Positions 35,416-39,168 of a stretch of 39,168 nt of DNA are shown in pieces. The translations under genes were made by a program, and so were the position numbers. This DNA comes from an uncultured Prevotella sp. (GTDB lineage: Bacteria > Bacteroidota > Bacteroidia > Bacteroidales > Bacteroidaceae), in assembly GCA_947167845.1 (NCBI GenBank), contig CAMVJQ010000020.1, positions 1-39,168 on the forward strand. Direction: 5' to 3'. Within the stretch, counting starts at the first letter, position 1. Every line of letters starts with the position of its first letter. The notes under the pieces were generated by a model. It searched no databases. It saw nothing but the letters and a program-made list of their open reading frames with translations, and was not told the origin of the DNA.

Positions 35416-35708
35416 AGGCAATTGAGCCTCACTTCTCATAATACATCGTGGCCCATTGAATATACGTATTCAATTCTGACGGTTCTGCATCCGAAAATGT
35501 CCGACCAACATTACAGCGAACCTAAGGAAAGTGAGTACGCCGTTGTAGGGCGTACATTAAGCACTTTGTTTATTGGAGAATCCAAGTTATACGGTCTGCA
35601 AACAAATTGTCTAACACAACAGACTGATTGAATTACATTGTCAAGCATCCAACTCGTGGCTGAACCGCACACTACCAAAATGATGTTTCTCTGACAATCT
35701 GCATATCA
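35416..35708 (+). other. Gene-free stretch with two small dyads
   Basis: No convincing gene. A 69-residue reading from 35422 matches nothing I know. Two dyad symmetries are visible: ATTGAATA-TACG-TATTCAAT (35455-35474, perfect 8-bp arms) and GTACGCC/GGCGTAC (35535-35555, 7-bp arms, 7-nt loop). Either could be an operator or recombination scar upstream of the chimeric gene at 35709. I find no good TAnnTTTG box. Confidence 0.4.
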
Positions 35709-36503
35709 ATGAATCGTAAAAATGATCCAGTTGCAGTTTACGGTACGTCTCGTAATTTTTGTCCCCGTCCTTTACGCATGTTCCTTTTATTTAACCGAAC
35801 AAAAACCAAAGACAGAACAGATGATGACAGTGAAGTAATTGTACCGGTCATTCCAGCCCTCAAAAAGATTATCGACGAAATAGCCGAACCGTACGAGAAA
35901 GATGTACGTTTATTCCCTTTTATTCTCAAAGAAGCGAAAACGGAGGCAGACTGTAGGGTACGTGTTGCCCAAGAGAATCAGAATATCAGAAAGCGAATGG
36001 CCAAGTTGGCCAAGCATCTTGGATGGAAGGTAACCCCCTCCCCTCGTATTTTGCTGATGGATATCCCTGCCAGTCAGTTCCTTCATACCAATCAAGCCGA
36101 TGAAGCCTATATCCGAGTAGGCGATAAGAGCCGTAAACTGACATTCGAAGAGCGGATGCAACTGATGTACGACAAAGGTGAACGCTCCTACGAAGATACG
36201 GCTGTCTATGGCGCAACTATTGAGGACATCGATATGGATGCCGTTGCCGAATACGCCAAGCTGGTAGGTTACGGGAAGTCACCGCTTGAATACCTGCGAG
36301 AGAACAACGGTTTTGTAACAACCAACAAAAAGGGCAAGGAAGATGTCAGCGTTGCCTGTATCCTGCTCTTCGGCAAGAACCCTCAGAAGTTCTTCCCTCG
36401 TAGTCGTACCCGCTTCATTCGTTACGAAGGTGTTGACGAGAAAGTTGGCGCAGAGATGAATGTTATCAAGGATGTCATCTTTGAGGGAACCATCCTGAAC
36501 TAA
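35709..36503 (+). CDS. Chimera: tyrosine-recombinase fragment fused to Schlafen/AlbA-type ATP-binding protein (5' part, stops early)
   Basis: The 264-residue reading frame joins two unrelated parts. Residues about 24-111 ('LLFNRTKTKDRTDDDSEV', 'VPVIPALKKIIDEIA', 'RLFPFILKEAKTEADCR', 'QNIRKRMAKLAKHLGWKVTPS') look like the core domain of a Bacteroidota tyrosine recombinase, cut just before the catalytic H-x-x-R region. From about 112 ('RILLMDIPASQFLH', 'DEAYIRVGDKSRKLTFEERMQLMYDKGERSYEDT', 'VACILLFGKNPQKFF') it is the middle of a Schlafen/AlbA_2-type ATP-binding protein whose own N-terminus is missing. It ends at TAA 36501-36503, but the same frame continues as the rest of that protein. The join lies in a C-rich stretch near 36033-36046. 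The first ~23 residues are unrecognised. Almost certainly a decayed gene. Confidence 0.75.
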   Translation: MNRKNDPVAVYGTSRNFCPRPLRMFLLFNRTKTKDRTDDDSEVIVPVIPALKKIIDEIAEPYEKDVRLFPFILKEAKTEADCRVRVAQENQNIRKRMAKLAKHLGWKVTPSPRILLMDIPASQFLHTNQADEAYIRVGDKSRKLTFEERMQLMYDKGERSYEDTAVYGATIEDIDMDAVAEYAKLVGYGKSPLEYLRENNGFVTTNKKGKEDVSVACILLFGKNPQKFFPRSRTRFIRYEGVDEKVGAEMNVIKDVIFEGTILN

Positions 36504-36554
36504 GTCAGGAAAACGATAGAGTTCATCGAGACCCAGGTTCGTGAACACACCTTC

Positions 36555-37250
36555 TTGGGACAGCACGGACAATTCGTTTCCCGTCGTGACTATCCAAAGT
36601 TCGTCATACAAGAGATGGTTGTCAATGCCTGTTGCCACAGGGCCCACAATATCAAGGGAACAGAGATTCAGATCAAGATGTTTGATGACCGACTGGTGTT
36701 TGAGTCGCCAGGCAAATTGCCAGGACAGGTAAAGCCCAGCAACATCCGCAATACCCACTTCTCGCGCAATCCGAAGATTGCTGCATTCCTGAAAGCCTAT
36801 CACTACGTGAAAGAGTTTGGCGAGGGTATGGATCGTATCTGTCGGGAGCAGGAAGCCAATGGTGCCCAAGCCCCATCTTTCCGAACAGACGACTTCATCT
36901 TGAAGATTACAGTACCAAAGGTGAATGAAAAGGTGAATGAAAACGGGGGTAAGGTGACAGAAAAGGTGAATGAAAATGACGAAAAGTTTACTGTAAAGGT
37001 GAATGAAAAACGTCAACAGTTGATAGAAAAGCTGATAGAAAAGGCTAAAGCAAATGGCGACAAGTTGACAGAAAACCGTATAACCATATTAGAATTAATG
37101 ATAGATAATCCATATGTATCTGTGGTAGAACTAGCAAAAACGATAGGAATTAGTGTCAATTCTATCATGCGTAATATAGACTATCTGCGTGGAAAGTACC
37201 TCCGCCGTGTTGGCCCAGACAAAGGTGGCTTTTGGGAGATAATAGAATAA
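36555..37250 (+). CDS. Schlafen/AlbA-type ATP-binding protein, 3' part with winged-helix C-terminus
   Basis: This continues in the same frame as the chimera ending at 36503; between them the frame reads VRKTIEFIETQVREHTFLGQ, which belongs to the same family. An ATG at 36555 allows a 231-residue product. It contains the GHKL-like ATPase segment ('YPKFVIQEMVVNACCHRA', 'MFDDRLVFESPGKLPGQV', 'FLKAYHYVKEFGEGMDRICRE'). A repetitive linker of KVNEKVNEN-type units follows (36918-37009), then a winged-helix DNA-binding domain ('ILELMIDNPYVSVVELAKTIGIS' onward) ending 'GGFWEIIE'. Relatives are putative transcriptional regulators or defence-associated proteins. Its TAA overlaps the ATG of the next gene (TAATG). 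Expression without the upstream half is doubtful, so it is probably part of a pseudogene. Confidence 0.75.
   Translation: MGQHGQFVSRRDYPKFVIQEMVVNACCHRAHNIKGTEIQIKMFDDRLVFESPGKLPGQVKPSNIRNTHFSRNPKIAAFLKAYHYVKEFGEGMDRICREQEANGAQAPSFRTDDFILKITVPKVNEKVNENGGKVTEKVNENDEKFTVKVNEKRQQLIEKLIEKAKANGDKLTENRITILELMIDNPYVSVVELAKTIGISVNSIMRNIDYLRGKYLRRVGPDKGGFWEIIE
36918..37009 (+). repeat. Coding repeat AAGGTGAATGAAAA (four copies)
   Basis: Exact 14-bp copies at 36918-36931, 36930-36943, 36963-36976 and 36996-37009. They encode the KVNEK/KVNEN linker between the ATPase and winged-helix parts. In-family relatives I recall have variable-length KVTEK repeats here, so this is a length-variable tract. Confidence 0.8.
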
Positions 37251-37912
37251 TGGTTATGGAAGGAAACAAGATTCTCGATACAGCATCTGGGCTACATACC
37301 GTCAACGAGCTACTAAAAAAATATGTTCGAGAGCAGGCTCTTAGTCATGAAGAAAAACGTGACTTATGGCTCTTTTACAAGGAGTTTAAAGACACGAACA
37401 CACTCATTGACTTTGCTGAAACAGTTGCACATGAGAATATCGACACACTTCATGCTGATTCCAACGAACTCCTTGGAGAAGCAGAAGCATGTATTGAGAT
37501 CTTTGAAAAGTCCGCTACAGGATTATCCGACTTCGAATCTAAAACAGCATCTGAATGGTTTATAGAACCATTTAAGGAAGCATACCAAACAGAATCAGGA
37601 AAAGCGAATGTCCTTTGGAAAAAATACACAAGTCTATCTAACCACTTGGATTGTATGTTCTATGAGGGCTATACCCAAGAAGAAATAGACAAAGTTGAAA
37701 AAGAGTGTGATGCCACACTTAAAGAATATAACAAGCAGAAAGCTCTATATGAACAACTATATGAGCAATATCGAGAAGAACTGAAGAAATACTCTGGTCT
37801 GGCATACTTTGACATTTCATTGCTGAACATATTATCAACCAAACTGGTTGCAATCTGCCGAAGTATTCTACATGACACTGAATCAAGGGGACAGGTCTTT
37901 GATCCAGGCTAG
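37250..37912 (+). CDS. Unknown helical, coiled-coil protein coupled to the ATP-binding protein gene
   Basis: A 220-residue protein from the ATG at 37250, which overlaps the upstream TAA by one base; the longer reading would need TTG at 37232. The sequence is charged and almost all helical ('SHEEKRDLWLFYKEFKDT', 'HADSNELLGEAEACIEIF', 'EEIDKVEKECDATLKEYNKQKALYEQLYEQYREELKKY'), with a coiled coil at about 145-185. There is no signal peptide or membrane segment, so it is probably cytoplasmic. The last ten codons and the stop lie inside the palindrome 37881-37935, so the native C-terminus may have been replaced or extended by that element. Visibly more AT-rich than the pectin genes, which suggests acquisition. 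I do not recognise the family. Translational coupling suggests it works with the ATP-binding protein, possibly in a defence or mobile-element module. Confidence 0.6.
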   Translation: MVMEGNKILDTASGLHTVNELLKKYVREQALSHEEKRDLWLFYKEFKDTNTLIDFAETVAHENIDTLHADSNELLGEAEACIEIFEKSATGLSDFESKTASEWFIEPFKEAYQTESGKANVLWKKYTSLSNHLDCMFYEGYTQEEIDKVEKECDATLKEYNKQKALYEQLYEQYREELKKYSGLAYFDISLLNILSTKLVAICRSILHDTESRGQVFDPG

Positions 37913-37935
37913 ATCAAAGACCTGTCCCCTTGATT
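37881..37935. repeat. Perfect 24-bp inverted repeat
   Basis: Arms 37881-37904 and 37912-37935 are exact reverse complements with a 7-nt loop that contains part of the stop codon (TAG 37910-37912). The arm core is GGGGACAGGTCTTTGATC. It probably also terminates the upstream gene, but the following AGTTTTAAAAG is only a weak T-run. The perfect pairing and position look like a REP-type element rather than an ordinary terminator. Confidence 0.9.
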
Positions 37936-38006
37936 AGTTTTAAAAGAATGAATGTGGTTAAAAATATAGCATAAAATGGTATGCTAACTTAACAACCTAG
38001 GACAGT

Positions 38007-38039
38007 CCCCCTCCTACAGGAGGGGTTAGGGGAGGTCAC
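38007..38039 (+). repeat. GC-rich intergenic repeat, copy 2
   Basis: The same 33-bp element as 40-72, with a single C/T difference and the same orientation. It lies in the 37936-38130 gap, which otherwise holds a small dyad TAGCATA/TATGCTA near 37968-37987 and the terminator at 38086-38115. Confidence 0.75.
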
Positions 38040-38085
38040 TCATGTCACAAAGGTGCCCTCGTGTGTCCTGCCCCTCGTGTGGCAA

Positions 38086-38115
38086 GAAAAAAGCCCGCTC
38101 CTTGCGGGGCGGGCT
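38086..38115 (-). terminator. Rho-independent terminator of the split toxin-like gene
   Basis: On the minus strand a 10-bp GC-rich stem (AGCCCGC/GCGGGCT core, loop of 4) is followed by seven T residues (38092-38086). It lies 15 bp past the stop at 38131. Confidence 0.88.
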
Positions 38116-38130
38116 CATTTGTCACTCATC

Positions 38131-38676
38131 TTATTCTATTATGATGGTGTGGGTTTTTATGGGAGTGTCGGAGTCGTCGCGTTGAAGAGCGAACTGATAT
38201 GTTCCTGCACCAGAGTAAGCTTTGATGGCAGACTTCATGTTATCTAAGGATTCCATAGCATCCATAAATGTAGCTATGGCATTCTTCGAGTCATTTTCTG
38301 ATGCCTCGGCTGTATCAAATTTGCCCTGCCAGGATTCAACCTTATCTTTTAACCATTTTTCAAATTCAGACTTGCTTTCCGTTTCCGTTTCTTTAAGTGG
38401 ACCATAACTTGTGACAAACATATGCCATTTATACTTATAGCGATCCATCTCCGGCAGATCGATTTCCATAGAATGAAGGTCATGATAGATCCTTGCTTTG
38501 TAAAAACAGCGCCATACAGACGAAAAGGTTTTGTCTACCTTAAAGTTTTCAGAGGCATATATTACAACCGACAAGATGTCGAGATCAGCGGTCAGCTTAT
38601 ATTGTCCTGTGGGGTTGGTCACCATCATCAAGGCTTCCTGCTCTACCTTGCAGGTATTCTTCATCAAATTAGGCAC
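38131..38676 (-). CDS. C-terminal part of a split, possibly pore-forming protein
   Basis: A 181-residue reading (GTG at 38676) in the same frame as the gene part at 38716-39168, separated only by TAA 38716-38718; the frame between reads GYTGTITGWDTCDV. Contents: a beta-rich first half ('TGQYKLTADLDILSVVIYAS', 'RYKYKWHMFVTSYGP'), a charged helical stretch ('SEFEKWLKDKVESWQGKF'), then 'AGTYQFALQRDDSDTPIKTHTIIIE'. No family is recognised for this half. It ends before a strong terminator. Taken alone it lacks a signal peptide, so it is best read as the 3' half of a gene broken by one nonsense change or a sequencing error. Confidence 0.5.
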   Translation of the reverse strand: MPNLMKNTCKVEQEALMMVTNPTGQYKLTADLDILSVVIYASENFKVDKTFSSVWRCFYKARIYHDLHSMEIDLPEMDRYKYKWHMFVTSYGPLKETETESKSEFEKWLKDKVESWQGKFDTAEASENDSKNAIATFMDAMESLDNMKSAIKAYSGAGTYQFALQRDDSDTPIKTHTIIIE

Positions 38677-38715
38677 GTCACAAGTATCCCAACCGGTAAT
38701 AGTACCTGTATACCC

Positions 38716-39168
38716 TTAGTTAAGTTTACTCCAATATTCACACAGATCGCCCTGGCCAGTGTAATTCCATTCGACGGATTGATTATCATATGTAGCCGTT
38801 AATTCCAGGTCGCTGGTTGACCATGATATTGCCTGTGAAAGTGATATAGTGCTGCTATAGTTGATTGATCCTGTCACAGCGCCGTAGCCGGCAGTGCCTC
38901 CATAACTCCAGCCAGACGACGAGCTTGTTTCTGAGCTGATGGTGCGCTGATGGTTTTCGTTGCCCGGTGCCACGTCCCAGAGGGCCATAGTGCCACCATC
39001 ACCCGAGAATTTCATTGTAGATTTGAAGTTTTTCATCCAAGGGCCGCGACTATAAGGGAAATCATCATAAGCGAGAGTAGCACTAACCCACCGAGAAGCA
39101 CCATGGTTCCACGTACCGTCGGGCGTCGAATTCAACTTTTCGTTATGCACTGTTACGGACTGCTTTAC
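38716..39168 (-). CDS. N-terminal part of a split protein with leukocidin-like stem region (runs off window)
   Basis: The frame is open from the right window edge (39168) to TAA 38716-38718, so the true start lies outside. A serine/glycine/tyrosine-rich amphipathic stretch ('TISSETSSSSGWSYGGTAGYG', then 'GSINYSSTISLSQAISWSTSDLELTATYDNQSVEWNY') resembles the membrane-inserting stem and following strand of leukocidin/alpha-haemolysin pore formers ('GYSYGG...FSETINY' pattern in those toxins). This similarity is by eye and is the only clue to function. Alternating polar/apolar residues over about 40 positions fit a beta-hairpin. The gene is cut by the stop and continues in frame at 38715-38131. 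Confidence 0.45.
   Translation of the reverse strand, partial: VKQSVTVHNEKLNSTPDGTWNHGASRWVSATLAYDDFPYSRGPWMKNFKSTMKFSGDGGTMALWDVAPGNENHQRTISSETSSSSGWSYGGTAGYGAVTGSINYSSTISLSQAISWSTSDLELTATYDNQSVEWNYTGQGDLCEYWSKLN

Noticed and set aside
35422..35631. 69-residue open frame upstream of the integrase/ATPase chimera
   Set aside because: No homology I recognise, no promoter, and it contains the two dyads; more likely non-coding.
40..38039. 33-bp repeats as attachment sites of an integrated element
   Set aside because: Similar hairpins occur elsewhere in the window without mobile genes, no complete integrase is present, and the interval is mostly a metabolic locus.
36501..38718. TAA recoded as glutamine
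   Set aside because: TAA is used as an ordinary stop elsewhere in the window, for example by the SusC gene ending at 2244, so nonsense mutation or sequencing error is simpler.

Overview
The window looks like part of a gut or rumen Bacteroidota chromosome, most likely Prevotella or a close relative. The signs are SusC/SusD pairs, lipoproteins with acidic residues after the lipobox cysteine, Bacteroidota-type -7 boxes (TAnnTTTG), near absence of Shine-Dalgarno sites, C-terminal sorting tails of type IX secretion style, and the GC-rich intergenic hairpins and small AAA-ATPase gene remnants typical of that group. The assignment rests on remembered family features, not on a search.

Positions 306-35377 form a polysaccharide utilisation locus that reads as a rhamnogalacturonan-I (pectin) system. 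A minus-strand run of seven genes (17507 down to 306) starts at a good promoter (17572-17603) and encodes FAS1 lipoprotein, SusC, SusD, FAS1 lipoprotein, FAS1 lipoprotein, SusC, SusD. This is two outer-membrane glycan importers, each with fasciclin-domain surface lipoproteins where a surface glycan-binding protein would usually sit. Upstream, each with its own promoter and also on the minus strand, are a surface lipoprotein (17774-19507), a large secreted multidomain protein with a sorting tail (20699-23806), a giant PL11 rhamnogalacturonan lyase carrying autotransporter-type beta-strand repeats and a sorting tail (23912-28564), and a GH2 glycosidase (28665-31688). Divergent from the last is a two-gene plus-strand operon encoding a GH105 unsaturated rhamnogalacturonyl hydrolase and a second GH2 enzyme, ending at a clear terminator (35385-35415).

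Inferred pathway: the secreted lyase cuts the RG-I backbone, surface lipoproteins and SusD proteins capture fragments, the SusC porins import them, GH105 removes the unsaturated uronic acid left by the lyase, and the GH2 enzymes trim beta-linked side-chain sugars, probably galactose. No regulator (HTCS, ECF/anti-sigma, AraC) and no rhamnosidase is present in the window.

The rest is genomic debris and accessory DNA. Positions 19633-20698 hold an internally deleted AAA-ATPase gene with an intact promoter, a 21-bp periodic array, a 32-bp direct repeat and a 26-bp-arm inverted repeat. Positions 35416-39168 hold an integrase fragment fused in frame to a Schlafen/AlbA-type ATP-binding protein with an in-frame stop, a translationally coupled unknown coiled-coil protein whose end runs into a 24-bp perfect palindrome, and a minus-strand gene, split by an in-frame stop and cut by the window edge, that resembles a leukocidin-type pore-forming protein. 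A 33-bp intergenic element occurs near both ends of the window.
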